Shown here piece after piece: positions 1 through 11,603 of a stretch of DNA of 64,000 nucleotides. The DNA comes from Delphinapterus leucas (lineage: Eukaryota; Chordata; Mammalia; Artiodactyla; Monodontidae): positions 16,232,684-16,296,683 of the forward strand of contig NW_022098031.1 of NCBI RefSeq assembly GCF_002288925.2, in the 5' to 3' direction. The notes under the pieces are model-generated. The model was given only the letters and a program-made list of their open reading frames with translations, was not told the DNA's origin and ran no database searches. Every line of letters begins with the position of its first letter. The stretch's first letter is position 1. The position numbers and the translations under genes were made by a program.

Positions 1-386
1 GTATTTCACTCAAATAATATGTCCTTAATACTTAATATTTTCATATTATTGTTCAGTTTTAGAATTATATTTGATTCTTCTTTTCAACTTTTATTTTTTT
101 GAACATAACAAGCACAGGGTTTTAAGGTTTCTGTCTGATAATTCCATTATCTGGATTCCTCACGTGTCTGTTTCTATTACCTATAGTTTCTCTTGGATTT
201 TGGTCCCATTGTACTTCCTCCTCATTTACCTGTTTTGTTTCTGTTTTAAATTGAACGCCTGACATTTTAGGTGAGACAGTTTAGTGATGATTTTAGGTCC
301 AGGAAGATGGTTAACTTTGTTTCTACATGACAGTAGGAGCACTACCAAGTCCAGATTCCTCAATGCAATCAGAGATTAGTAAAATT
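1..386 (-). repeat. USP15 intron 3, left edge: old L1 remnant
   Basis: This stretch is AT-rich and has no credible coding content. From about 75 to 330 it resembles the reverse complement of the 5' part of old mammalian L1 elements, with T-rich text and 'attccattatctgg'-like phrases. The match is from memory of L1M-type sequence and is weak. It lies inside intron 3 of USP15, which continues off the left edge. Confidence 0.4.
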
Positions 387-396
387 CAAAGCTGGG

Positions 397-605
397 GCTT
401 CCCTGGTGGTGCAGTGGTTGACAGTCCGCCTGCCGATGCAGGGGACACAGGTTCGTGCCCCGGTCCAGGGAGATCCCACGTGCCGAGGAGCGGCTGCGCC
501 CGTGAGCCATGGCCGCTGAGCCTGCACGTCTGGAGCCTGTGCTCCGCAACGGGTGAGACTGCAACAGAGGAAAGCCCGTGTACTGCAAAAAAACAAAAAA
601 AAAAA
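397..605 (+). mobile_element. Short CHR-type tRNA-derived SINE
   Basis: A short cetacean SINE in plus orientation. It begins at the typical 'ggcttccctggtgg' 5' end, carries the tRNA-like box B 'ggttcgtgccc', and ends in an A-rich tail with one C interruption. A 10-bp TSD, CAAAGCTGGG, is present at 387-396 and 606-615, which fixes the boundaries. It is antisense to USP15. The open frames that run through it are translations of the SINE and are not genes. Confidence 0.95.
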
Positions 606-615
606 CAAAGCTGGG

Positions 616-784
616 CTTCAGACTCTAAAAACCAGTCTATTCTTTTAAGTAAGTTCCACTGGCATAAGAGTCTGTTCTTTGAGTTCACTGGCATCACAAA
701 TATATCAAACATGGAAATTCCCAGACTTACTGATTTAATTTTGGAGGAAGACACTTTTTAATAAGTACTCTAGGTAATTTTATA
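616..784. other. Unannotated intronic sequence
   Basis: Short AT-rich intronic spacer between the SINE and the L1 target site. I see no gene or recognisable repeat in it. Confidence 0.5.
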
Positions 785-797
785 CACACTAAAGTTT
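785..797. repeat. Target-site duplication of the L1, left copy
   Basis: The 13 bases CACACTAAAGTTT are repeated exactly at 7305-7317. The pair marks the ends of the L1 insertion. Confidence 0.93.
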
Positions 798-1170
798 TTT
801 TTTTTTTACATCTTTATTGGCGTATAATTGCTTTACAATGGTGTGTTAGTTTCTGCTTTATAACAAAATGAATCAGTTATACATATACATATGTTACTAT
901 ATCTCTTACCTCTTACGTCTCTCTCGTTCCCACCCTCCCAATCCCACCCCTCTAGGTGGTCACAAAGCACCAAGCTGATCTCCCTGTGCTATGCGCCTGC
1001 TTCCCACTAGCTATCTATTTTATGTTTGGTAGTGTATATATGTCCATGCCACTCTCTCACTTTGTCACAGCTTACCCTTCCCCCTCCCCATATCCTCAAG
1101 TCCATTCTCTAGTAGGTCTGTGTCTTTATTCCTGTCTTGCCCCTAGGTTCTTCATGACATTTTTTTTTTT
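798..1170 (-). other. L1 3'UTR
   Basis: This lies between the ORF2 stop and the poly(A) tract of the L1. On the plus strand it reads 'acatctttattgg' through 'ctaggtggtcacaaagcac'. The same sequence recurs as a truncated L1 at 50715-50908, which confirms that this is the element's 3' end. Confidence 0.85.
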
Positions 1171-4100
1171 TTAGATTCCATATATATGTGTTAGCATATG
1201 GTATTTATCTTTCTCTTTCTGACTTACTTCTCTCTGTATGAAAGACTCTAGGTCCATCCACCTCATTACAAATAGCTCAATTTCGTTTCTTTTTATGGCT
1301 GAGTAATATTCCATTGTATATATGTGCCACATCTTCTTTATCCATTCATCCAATGATGGACACTTAGGTGGCTTCCATCTCCTGGCTATTGTAAATAGAG
1401 GTGCAATGAACATTGTGGTACATGAATCTTTCTGAATTATGGTTTTCTCAGGGTATATGCCCAGTAGTGGGATTGCTGAGTCATGTGGTAGTTCTATTTG
1501 TAGTTTTTTAAGGAACCTCCATACTGTTCTCCATAGTGGTTGTACCAATTCACATTCCCACCAGCAGTGCAAGAGTGTTCCCTTTTCTCCACACCCTCTC
1601 CAACATTTATTGTTTCTAGATTTCTTTCTTTTTGTTTGTTTCTAGATTTTTTGATGATGGCCATTCTGACTGGTGTGAGATGATATCTCACTGTAGTTTT
1701 GATTTGCATTTCTCTAATGATTAATGATGTTGAGCAATCTTTCATGTGTTTGTTGGCAGTCTGTATATCTACTTTGGAAAAATGTCTATTTAGGTCTTCT
1801 GCCCATTTTTGGATTGGGTTGTTTTTTTGTTATTGAGCTGGATGAGCTGCTTGTAAATTTTGAAGATTAATCCTTGGTCAGCTGCTGCATTTGCAAATAT
1901 TTTCTCCCATTCTGAGGGTTGTCTTTTGGTCTTGTTTATGGTTTCCTTTGCTGTGCAAAAGCTTTGAAGTTTCATTAGGTCCCATTTATTTTTGTTTTTA
2001 TTTCCATTTCTCTAGGAGGTGGGTCAAAAAGGATCTTGCTGTGATTTATGACATAGAGTGTTCTGCCTATGTTTTCCTCTAAGAGTTTGATAGTTTCTGG
2101 CCTTACATTTAGGTCTTTAATCCATTTGGAGCTTATTTTTGTGTATGGTGTAGGGAGTGATCTAATCTCATACTTTTACATGTAGGTGTCCAGTTTTCCC
2201 AACACCACTTATTGAAGAGGCTGTCCTTTCTCCACTGTACATTCCTGCCTCCTTTATCAAAGATAAGGTGACCATATGTGTGTGGGTTTATCTCTGGGCT
2301 TTCTATCCTGTTCCATTGATCTATCTTTCTGTTTTTGTGCCAGAACCATACTGTCTTGATTACTGTAGCTTTGTAGTATAGTCTGAAGCCAGGGAGCCTG
2401 ATTCCTCCAGCTTCGTTTTTCGTTCTCAAGACTGCTTTGGCTATTAGGAGTCTTTTGTGTTTCCATACAAATTGTGAAAATTTTTGTTCTAGTTCTGTGA
2501 AAAATGCCAGTGGTAGTTTGATAGGGATTGCATTGAATCTGTAGATTGCTTTGGGTAGTACAGTCATTTTCACAATGTTGATTCTTCCAATCCAAGAACA
2601 TGGTATATCTCTCCATCTACTTGTATCACCTTTAATTTCTTTCAGCAGTGTCTTATACTTTTCTGCATACAGGTCTTTTGTCTCCTTAGGTAGGTTTATT
2701 CCTAGATATTTTATTCTTTTTGTTGCAATGGTAAATGGGAGTGCTTTCTTGATTTCACTTTCAGATTTTTCATCATTAGTGTACAGGAATGCCAGAGATT
2801 TCTGTGCATTAATTTTGTATCCTGCTACTTTACCAAATTCATTGATTAGTTCTAGTAGTTTTCTGGTAGCACCTTTAGGATTCTCTATGTATAGTATCAT
2901 GTCATCTGTAAACAGTGACAACTTTACTTCTTTTCCGATTTGGATTCCTTTTATTTCCTTTTCTTCTCTGATTGCTGTGGCCAAAACTTCCAAAACTATG
3001 TTGAATAAGAGTGGTGAGAGTGGGCAACTTTGTCTTCTTCCTGATCTTAGTGGAAATGCTTTCAGTTTTTCACCACTGAGGACGATGTTGGCTGTGGGTT
3101 TGTCATATATGGCCTTTATTATGTTGAGGAAAGTTCCCTCTATGCCTACTTTCTGGAGGGTTTTTATCATAAATGGGGTGTTGAATTTTGTCAAAAGCTT
3201 TCTCTGCATCTATTGAGATGACCATATGGTTTTTCTCCTTCAATTTGTTAAAATGATGTATCACATTGATTGATTTGCATTCCTGGAATAAATCCCAGTT
3301 AATCATGGTGTATAATCCTTTTAATGTGCTGCTGGATTCTGTTGGCTAGTATTTTGTGGAGGATTTTTGCATCTATGTTCATCAGTGATATTGGCCTGTA
3401 GTTTTCTTTCTTTGTGACATCCTTGTCTGGTTTTGGTATCAGGGTGATGGTGGCCTTGTACAATGAGTTTGGGAGTGTTTCTTCCTCTGCTATATTTTGG
3501 AAGAGCTTGAAAAGGATAGGTGTTAGCTCTTCTGTGACTGTTTGACAGAATTCTCCTGTGAAGCCATCTGGTCCTGGGCTTTTGTTTGTTGGAAGATTTT
3601 TAATCACAGTCTCAATTTCAGTGCTTGTGATTGGTCTTTTCATCACAAGCACTGGTCCTCCTGATTTAGTCTTGGCAGGTTGTACATTTCTAAGAATTTG
3701 TCCATTTCTTCCAGGTTACCCATTTTATTGGCATAGAGTTGCTTGTAGTAATCTCTCATGGTCTTTCGTATTTCTGCAGTGTCAGTTGTTACTTCTTTTT
3801 TACTTCTTATTCTATTGATCTGAGTCTTCTCCCTTTTTTTCTTGATGAGTCTGGTTAATGGTTTATCAATTTTGTTTATCTTCTCATAAGAACCAGCTTT
3901 TAGTTTTATTGATCGTTGCTATCATTTCTTTCATTTCTTTTTCTTTGATTTCTGATCTGATCTTTATCATTTCTTTCCTTCTGCTAACTTTGGGGTTTTT
4001 TTGTTCTTCTTTCTCTAATTGGTTTAGGTGCAAGATTAGGTTGTTTATTCGAGATGTTTCCTGTTTATTAAGGTAGGATTGTATTGCTATAAACTTCCCT

Positions 4101-4982
4101 CTTAGAACTGCTTTTGCTGCATCCCATAGGTTTTGGGTTGTCATGTCTCCATTGTCATTTGTTTCTAGGTATGTTTTTATTTCCTCTTTGATTTCTTCAG
4201 TGATTACTTCGTTATTAAGTGGTGTATTGTTTACCTTCCACGTGTTTGTATTTTTTACAAATCTTTTCCTGTAATTGATATGTAGTCTCATACCATTGTG
4301 GTCGGAAAAGATACTTGATACAATTTCAATTTTCTTAAATTTACCAAGGCTTTATTTGTGACCCAGGATATGATCTATCCTGGAGAATGTTCCATGAGCA
4401 CTTGAGAAAATGTGTATTCTGTTGTTTTTGATGGAATGTCCTATAAATATCAATTAAGTCTATCTTGTTTAATGTATCATTTAAAGCTTGCGTTTCCTTC
4501 TTTATTTTCATTTTGGATGATCTGTGCATTGGTGAAAGTGGGGTGTTAAAGTCCCCTACTGTGAATGTGTTACTGTTGCTTTCCCCTTTTATGGCTGTTA
4601 GTATTTGCCTCATGGTTTGAGGTGCTCCTATGTTGGGTGCATAAATATTTACAATTGTTATATCTTCTTCTTGGATCGATCCCTGGATCATTATGTAGTG
4701 TCCTTCTTTGTCTCTTCTAATAGTCTTTACTTTAAAGTCTATTTTGTCTGATATGAGAATTGCTACTCCAGCTTTCTTTTGGTTTCCATTTCCATGGAAT
4801 ATCTTTTTCCATCCCCTCACTTTCAGTCTGTATGTGTCTCTAGGTCTGAAGTGGGTCTCTTGTAGACAGCATATATATGGGTCTTGTTTTTCTATCCATT
4901 CAGCCAGTCTGTGTCTTTTGGTGGGAGCATTTAATCCATTTACATTTAAGGTAATTGTCGATATGTATGTTCCTATTCCCAT
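1171..4982 (-). pseudogene. L1 ORF2 (endonuclease-reverse transcriptase), degenerate
   Basis: ORF2 normally encodes an AP-type endonuclease, a reverse transcriptase and a cysteine-rich C-terminus that carry out target-primed reverse transcription. Here it survives as several frames. The endonuclease piece (4341-4982) starts MGIGTYIS and has CLQETH and GDFNTPLS motifs, then frameshifts before the final catalytic histidine block. Later pieces (3884-4291, 3299-3652, 3103-3306, 2133-3209) carry the finger and palm of the reverse transcriptase. At 2901-2912 the active-site box reads F-T-D-D, where most mammalian L1s have F-A-D-D. The last piece (1171-1572) begins MHCWWEC, from the cysteine-rich tail, and ends at a normal-looking stop. 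At least five frame changes separate these pieces, so the gene is dead. Confidence 0.93.
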
Positions 4983-5050
4983 TTTCTTAATTGTTTTTGG
5001 TTATTGTAGGTCTTTTCCTTCTCTTGCGTTTCTTGCTTAGAGAAGATCTT

Positions 5051-5891
5051 TTACATTTGTTTTAAAGCTGGTTTGGTGGTGCAGAACTCTCTCAGCTTTT
5101 GCTTGTCTGTAAAGGTTTTAATTTCTCCATCAAATCTGAATGACATCCTTGCTGGGTAGAGTAATCTTGGTTGTAGGTTTTTCTCCTTCATCACTTTAAA
5201 TATGGCCTGCCAGTCCCTTCTGGCTTGCAGAGTTTCTGCTGAAAGATCAGCTGTTAACCTTATGGGGATTCCCTTGTGTGTTATTTGTTGTTTTTCCCTT
5301 GCTGCTTTTAATATGTTTTCTTTGTATTTAATTTTTGACAGTTTGAGTAATATGTGTCTTGGTGTGTTTCTCCTTGGATTTATCCTGTATGGGACTCTCT
5401 GTGCTTCCTGGACTTGATTAACTATTTCCTTTCCCATATTAGGGAAGTTTTCAACTATCATCTCTTCAAATATTTTCTCAGTCCCTTTCTTTTTCTCTTC
5501 TTCTTCTGGAACCCCTATAATTCTAATGTTGGTGCGTTTAATGTTGTCCCAGAGGTCTCTGAGACTGTCCTCAGTTCTTTTCGTTCTTTTTTCTTTATTC
5601 TGCTCTGCAGTAGTTATTTCCACTCTTTTATCTCCCAGGTCACTTATCCGTTCTTTTGCCTCAGTTATTCTGCTATTGATCCCTTCTAGAGTATTTTTCA
5701 TTTCATTTATTGTGTTGTTCATCGTTGCTTGTTTCATCTTTAGTTCTTCTAGGTCCTTGTTAAACGTTTCTTGCATTTTGTCTATTCTATTTCCAAGATT
5801 TTGGATCATCTTTACTATCATTATTCTGAATTCTTTTTCAGGTAGACTATTTCTTTGTTAGGTCTGGTGGGTTTTTATCTTGCTCCTTCAT
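5051..5891 (-). pseudogene. L1 ORF1 (RNA-binding chaperone), frameshifted
   Basis: ORF1p is a trimeric RNA-binding protein that coats L1 RNA. The expected start is the ATG at 5889-5891, reading MKEQDKNPPDLT, but it meets a TAG at 5847-5849 after 14 codons. The rest of the protein is open in another frame from 5821 down to 5051, 256 codons from MIVKMIQNLGNR. It contains the heptad-rich coiled coil, the RRM-like region with 'NIRIIGVPEEE', and a C-terminal domain ending in PALKQM. A small deletion at about 5850-5865 explains the break. Both the start and the C-terminus are otherwise normal for the family. Confidence 0.9.
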
Positions 5892-7304
5892 CTTCTGTGT
5901 GATTTCCTGTCTTCTCACTTTGCTTCTCTTACTGTGTTTGGGGTCTCCTTTTAGCAGGCTGCAGGTTTGTAGCTCCCGTTGTTTTTGGTGTCTGTCCCCA
6001 GTGGCTAAAGTTGGTTCAGTGGGTTGTGTAGGCTTCCTGGTGGAGGGGACTAGTGCCTGTGTTCTGGTGGATAAGGCTGGATCTTGTCTTTCTGGTGGGC
6101 AGGTCCACATCTGGTGGTGTGTTTTGTGGTGTCTGTGGCCTTATTATGATTTTAGGCAGCCTCTCTGCTAATGGGTGGGGTTGTGTTCCTGTCTTGCTAG
6201 TTGTTTGGCATAGGGTGTCCAGCACTGTAGCTTGCTGGTCGTTGAGTGAAGCTGGGTGTTGGTGTTGAGATGGAGATCTCTGGGAGATTTTCGCCATTTG
6301 ATATTATGTGGAGCTGGGAGGCCTCTTGTGGACCAGTGTCCTGAAGTTGGCTCTCCCACCTCAGAGGCACAGCACTGACTCCTGGCTGCAGCACCAAGAG
6401 CCTTTCATCCACACGGGTCAGAATAAAAGGGAGAAAAAGTAGAAAGTAAGAAAGAAAGAAAGGGGATAAAAGAAAATAAAGTAAGGTAAAATAATATAAA
6501 GTTATTAAAATAAATAATTATTAAGAAAAAATGTTTTTTAAAAAGTAAAAAAACCAAAAAACGGATGGATAGAACCCTAGGACAAATGGTGAAAGCAAAG
6601 CTATACAGACAAAATCTCACACAGAAGCATAGACATACGCACTCACAAAAAGAGGAAAAGGGGAAAAAAATCATAAATCTTGCTCTCAACGTCCACCTCC
6701 TCGACTTGGGATGATTCATTGTCTATTCATGTATTCCACAGATGCAGGGTACATCACGTTGATTGTGGATGTTTAATCCTCTGCTCCTGAGGCTGCTGGG
6801 AGAGATTTCCCTTTCTCTTCTTTGTTTGCACAGCTCCCGGGGTTCAGCTTTGGACTTGGCCCCGCCTGTGTGTGTAAGGTCGCCGGAGGGCGTCTGTTCT
6901 TCGCTCAGACAGGACAGGGTTAAAGGAGCTGCTGATTCGGGGGCTCCGGCTCACTCAGGCCGGGGGGAGGGAGGGGTATGGAGTGTGGGGCGAGCCTGCG
7001 GTGGCAGAGGACACTGTGACGTTGCACCAGCCTGAGGCGCGCCGTGCGTTCTCCCGGGGAAGTTGTCCCTGGATCCCAGGACCCTGGCAGTGGCGGGCTG
7101 CACACGCTCCCCGGAAGGGAGGTGTGGAGAGTGACCTGTGCTCGCACATAGGCTTCTTGGTGGCGGCAGCAGCAGCCTTAGCGTCTCATGCCCGTCTCTG
7201 GGGTTCGCGCTGTTAGCCGCGGCTCGCGCCCGTCTCTGGAGCTCCTTTAAGCAGCGCTCTTAATCCCCTCTCCTCGCGCACCAGGAAACAAAGAGGGAAG
7301 AAAC
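5892..7304 (-). promoter_or_regulatory. L1 5'UTR with internal promoter region
   Basis: About 1.4 kb upstream of ORF1 down to the right TSD. The outer ~500 bp (6780-7304) is CpG-rich and GC-rich against an AT-rich background, as expected for the internal Pol II promoter of a full-length L1. The segment 6420-6720 is A-rich on the plus strand. Long open frames here carry no known domain and are best read as base-composition artefacts. Confidence 0.8.
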
Positions 7305-7317
7305 CACACTAAAGTTT
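7305..7317. repeat. Target-site duplication of the L1, right copy
   Basis: CACACTAAAGTTT, identical to 785-797. Confidence 0.93.
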
Positions 7318-8409
7318 GCAAATTATTTTACAAGTTGAGTCAATTCTAACTACCTTATTAAAAATAAATATATAGCCTCCTAACAGACTTCTTAAAGTTT
7401 TTTTCTTTCTCCCTGTATGAATTCTTCATGTTTCTTTATCTTCTTTAACTTGCTTATCAGACACAGATTTCAAGAAATGCCAGTAAGCCCTCTTTCAAGA
7501 AGAAATGCAAATGGAGTCCACAGTTGACCTGTTTACTGTACTATATGATATGCTACATTTATTAAGAAAAAAAAAAGTATGTCATTCAGGTTGAATTAAT
7601 ACAGTTTAACACATTTGAAGATACTCCAGACATATTACAGATTTTCCTTTATCCCAGGAATGAAGGTCTTCTTCTACATAGTTTTACAGCTGAGTGGTTT
7701 ATCCTTCAAATAGTCAAAACACTCAATTCTCCAGCAATTATAGATAGAAATGATAGGCTATTACATATATATATAAATATATCAAATTTATGGCTAGCAT
7801 TCTTAGAAGATATGAATCTTAACTTCAAAATGGCTATAAGGAAAGACTGAGTGAAGTTAAGGAACAGAATTAAACTACACTAAACTAAATCAAAGGCACA
7901 TTCACATTCTATTTAGAAAACGAAATTCAATTCTATACCTAAACCATATATACACAAATACAAACTGTTAATATATTAACTTTGTAGGATCAGTTGCAAA
8001 TAAATCCAAATATGGTTTGGACTATCAGAGGTTTATACCCTTGTGTTACATAATTCGGCTTTTTAATCGTTTTTATGTAGAAATAAAAAATCAGATAAAT
8101 AATTCTGCTCCACCCAAATACACTATCAAATACTTGTGTAAGGCTGACAGATCTACTTTAAGCAGTTGGTATTATTCTACTATGGTGATACTGATACTTT
8201 CATAAATAAATTTTTAGTTAATCAAAAAATTTTAAAAGTGGGTCATTTTTAATTTTTCTAGACTGCAAGTGTAAAACTTAAAATAGGGATAAGAAAAATA
8301 TCTGCATTTTCAAGTTTTAAGAAAATTGTATGCTGTAAAATATTTCTTCTACTTTTAGTTTCTTCATTATTTAAAAAAAATTTTTCTTTTTAATCAGAAA
8401 AAAAAGTCA
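7318..8409. other. Intron 3 sequence, no gene seen
   Basis: AT-rich unique-looking intronic DNA. I see no splice-bounded open exon and no repeat I can name. A short TA-rich run lies at about 7763-7782. Confidence 0.5.
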
Positions 8410-8620
8410 GAGTCAGGCTACTTAAGTACGTAAACTCATGTGGCTTTCTGAAAGACCCTGCACCTCTCTACCTCTGTCCTCATTTCCTCATCTATAAAAT
8501 GGGGATAATACTTACCTCAGAGAATTTTTTATGAGGATTAAACTAGTTAATAATGTATATGATGTGCTTATAACAGTGGCTAGCATATAGTAAACCCTCT
8601 ATGTGTGTTAGTGTACAGTA
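8410..8620 (+). repeat. MIR-like ancient SINE
   Basis: This carries the MIR core phrases 'tcctcatctataaaatggggataata', 'gaggattaaa' and 'tagcatatagtaaa' in the expected order. It is diverged and ends about 115 bp from USP15 exon 3. Confidence 0.75.
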
Positions 8621-8735
8621 ACATTCTGATGGTCTTTTTCTCCAAGATAAATGAGGAGGCTTCATTAGTCATTGAAATTAACAAGAAAATGTGAACTAAG
8701 AAAAATATTTCTATTCAGTTATTCTTAATATGTAC

Positions 8736-8866
8736 CTTCCGTGCTATTGGTTCCTGACCTTCCATCAATGTGTACCAGCTGACAAGTTTATTCCAGCCCT
8801 CAGTTGGCAACAGTATGTAATCCAATTCATCAATAAGATGCTCCTTAAGTGACTGGGCATCACCAT
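8736..8866 (-). CDS. USP15: USP15 coding exon 3 (second half of DUSP domain)
   Basis: USP15 is a cytosolic and nuclear cysteine deubiquitinase that trims ubiquitin from substrates in TGF-beta/SMAD, MDM2, KEAP1 and RIG-I pathways. This 131-nt exon completes an Asp codon begun in exon 2 and encodes residues 73-116, from [17 protein letters not shown] to EGQEPIARK. That is the second half of the N-terminal DUSP domain. The acceptor on the minus strand is 'ttccttttgtag' just before 8866. The donor is AAG|GTACAT, with GT at 8735-8734. It ends exactly on a codon boundary. No stop or frameshift is present. The remaining exons (UBL, catalytic domain) lie left of position 1. The identification rests on my memory of the USP15 sequence, which matches nearly residue for residue; the paralogues USP4 and USP11 differ much more. 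Confidence 0.97.
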
Positions 8867-9584
8867 CTACAAAAGGAAAAATAAACTCAATACATAAAAA
8901 GAAACAATACTACATATCTCTAAATACTTTGGTTGTACACATTAAAAATTACTTAAACTCATGGAGACTAACTCAGGTATTTAAATAATGAGTTTTGAAG
9001 AAAGCTCTGAAGAGGTTCACATCTAAGTCTACACATTCCAAAATAAACTGTTGCTTTACAAAGTTTCAATGTGTACCAGGCAACCAACAGTGTTAAAAAA
9101 AATAATTTTTCTTTTATTGGGCTCTTAAAAAAAATACTAAAGTGTAACTGTTAGCCAAAGGATCTGAATGAAGACTGTTTCCCAAATATTTTAAGTATCA
9201 GAGATTCCTCACATGGTAATAGTGATCGTTCTAGCATTAGCTGATGAAGAAAATTCAGAAGCAAATCAATAACCTTTAACAATGATGCCAAAGCACATGG
9301 GCTGGGAACCATGACGGAAATTACAAAAGGGCATCTCATTACTCCAGAGGGCCCATGATCTAGATTCCTCCACAGATCTGAAGCAGAGGTAGTTGTTCAG
9401 ATATGGTTCTAATTCTATGATCCATTTTCAAAATTCCAGTTGAACTAGGAATGTAGTATAGGACAGGCCAGAGATAGATATCTATTTTAGATCAAAAAAT
9501 GTATTCAAGGAAATTGAGTAACTTGCCCCAAATCATTCAGAAAATTGCAGGTACTATGAAAGGTTTTATTATGGAAAACCCTTT
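8867..9584. other. USP15 intron 2, start
   Basis: Intronic DNA directly upstream (in gene direction) of exon 3, including its polypyrimidine acceptor at about 8867-8880. I see nothing else I can name. Confidence 0.5.
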
Positions 9585-9765
9585 TATCTCAGTTGATTTT
9601 CAGAACAATATTATGAAGTAGATAGCTACATTTTACTTTAGTAAACAGATTCAGATATTGATTAACTTGCCCAAGTTCACATATAGAAAACTGTAGAGAC
9701 TGGACTCAAACATGTATCTGTTTATGCTAATATCCATTTTCTTTCCACTGTAACAGACTACTTTG
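9585..9765 (-). repeat. MIR-like ancient SINE
   Basis: This reads as a reversed MIR: 'attaacttgcccaagttcacat' followed by 'gactggactcaaac'. It is strongly diverged. Confidence 0.6.
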
Positions 9766-10725
9766 AAGTAAATTTAGGAAAAGAAAAAAAGTTTAAAAAT
9801 TAAGACTTCTATGCTATTCTCCACAATAATTCAAGATTTTGAGTAAATGATTTTATTATGTAACAGAATCCAAATAGTAATTTATATCTAGTGGATAAAA
9901 TAAAATGATCAATTTTGGGATCATTTTTTTAGGAGGAGAACACCCCTAAACACAGAACCCCTAATTTTTGTTACTTCTGTGCTTATTGATATAAAATTGA
10001 TATACAACAAACTGTTGTAGATTTAAGGTGTAAAATTTGATAAGTTCTGACATATCACTACAAGTGTGAAACCATCATCACCAAAACGATGAAGAGATCT
10101 ATCAGTATCCCCCCCACACCAAAGGTTTCCCTGTAGCGCTTTTTTGTAATCTCTTCTTGTCCGTCCAGGTCTACTGTCCTGTCCCCTGAAAACCATGTAT
10201 CTGTATTTTGCAAGTGTAGACTAATTTGCATTTTCTACAATACTATATAAAAAATAGTATGTACTGCTTTGTTTGGCTTCATTTATGCTGCATCATTATC
10301 TTGAAATCCATCCATGTTTTTATGTATCAATAGTGCATTCCTTTTAATTGCTGAGTAGGATTTCATTATATGGGTATTCTATAATTTGTTTATCCATTCA
10401 GCTGTTGATGGGCATTTTGGATTGTTTCTAATTTTCTCTACTACAAATAACAGTGATGTGATCACTCATGTACAAGTTTTCATATGTAGAATGGTTGGTT
10501 CCTATGGTAAATGTATGTTTAGCTTTTTAAGAAATTACAAGACTACTTCATTCCCAAAAACAGTGTATGAAAGTTCTACTTGCTCCACATCCTTGTCAAT
10601 ACTTGGTATGGGCTCATCTTTTAAATTTTAATCATTTTAACACATGTATAGTAGGACCTCATTGTGGTTTTAATCTTCATTTTTCTAATGACAATTGATG
10701 TTGAGTATATTTACACGTGCTTTTT

Positions 10726-11053
10726 TTCCTTTAAATTTTTATTTATTTTTGGCTGTGCGTGGGCTTTCTCTAGTTGTGGCGAGCCGGGGCTACTCTTCAT
10801 TGTGGTGTGTGGGCTTCTCATTGCGGTGGCTTCTCTTGTTGTGGAGCATGGGCTCTAGGTGTGCAGGCTTCAGTAGTTGTGGCACACAGGCTCAGCAGTT
10901 GCAGCTTGCGGGCTCTAGAGTGCAAGCTCAGTAGTTGTGGCACACGGGTTTAGTTGCTCCATGGCATGTGGGATCTTCCCGGACCAGGAATCGAACCTGT
11001 GTCACCTGCATTGGCAGGCAGATTCTTATCCACTGCACCACCAGGGAAGTCCC
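10726..11053 (-). mobile_element. Long CHR-type SINE
   Basis: Minus-strand long-form cetacean SINE. Its 5' end is at 11053 ('gggaagtccc' on the plus strand), and its tail is at 10726-10748. The TSD is ACACGTGCTTTTT at 10713-10725 and ACATGTGCTTTTT at 11054-11066. The single difference is a C-to-T at a CpG, as expected of decay. Confidence 0.93.
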
Positions 11054-11603
11054 ACATGTGCTTTTTGAAAACACTATCTTCTTTGGTGAGGCATCTGTTC
11101 AAACCTTTTGTCTACTTTTTCCACTGGGCTTTATGGAATTGCTTATTCTGCATATAAATATTTTATCAGCTAGGTGATTTGCAAATATTTTCTCCCACAT
11201 TGTGCTTTATTGTTTCATTCTCTGAACAGTGTCATTTGAAGCATTTGTTAATGATGAAATACAAGCCAACAATTTTTTTCTTTTATCAACTGTGCTTTGT
11301 AAATTCATATTTAAGAAAACTTTGCCTAACACAATGTCACAAAATTTTTCTCCTATTTTTTTTATAGTTTTGGTTTTTACATATAGGTCTACGGTCTGTT
11401 TTGAGTTAATTTTGCATATGGTGCCAGGTATAGATCAAAGTTCACCTGTTTCTGGCAAATAGATACTTAATGCTCAAGCAGCATTTGTTTAAAAGACTAT
11501 CTTCTCTCCACTGAATTCCCCTTACAATATTCTGTAAAATCAATTGGCCATATATATGTGTGGATCTACTTCTGGATTCTCTAATCTGTTCAACTGATTC
11601 TTA

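Larger units (their letters stand above)
798..7304 (-). mobile_element. Near full-length L1 (LINE-1) in USP15 intron 3
   Basis: A 6.5 kb L1 on the minus strand, in the same orientation as USP15. It has a GC-rich 5'UTR at the right end, ORF1, ORF2, a 3'UTR and a poly(A) tail read as the T-run at about 796-807. A 13-bp TSD, CACACTAAAGTTT, flanks it at 785-797 and 7305-7317 with no mismatch, so both ends are intact and the insertion is fairly young. Both reading frames are broken by frameshifts, so this copy cannot make its proteins. The sequence of the 3' end is of the type common in whales and dolphins. Confidence 0.95.

Noticed and set aside
327..761. A 144-codon open frame.
   Set aside because: Most of it is a translation of the CHR SINE. 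Similar frames at 16872, 18630, 29214, 47091, 51719 and 57104 have the same origin.
2551..3216. A 221-codon plus-strand open frame with a hydrophobic translation.
   Set aside because: It is the exact antisense shadow of the L1 reverse-transcriptase region; the hydrophobicity comes from T-rich antisense sequence.
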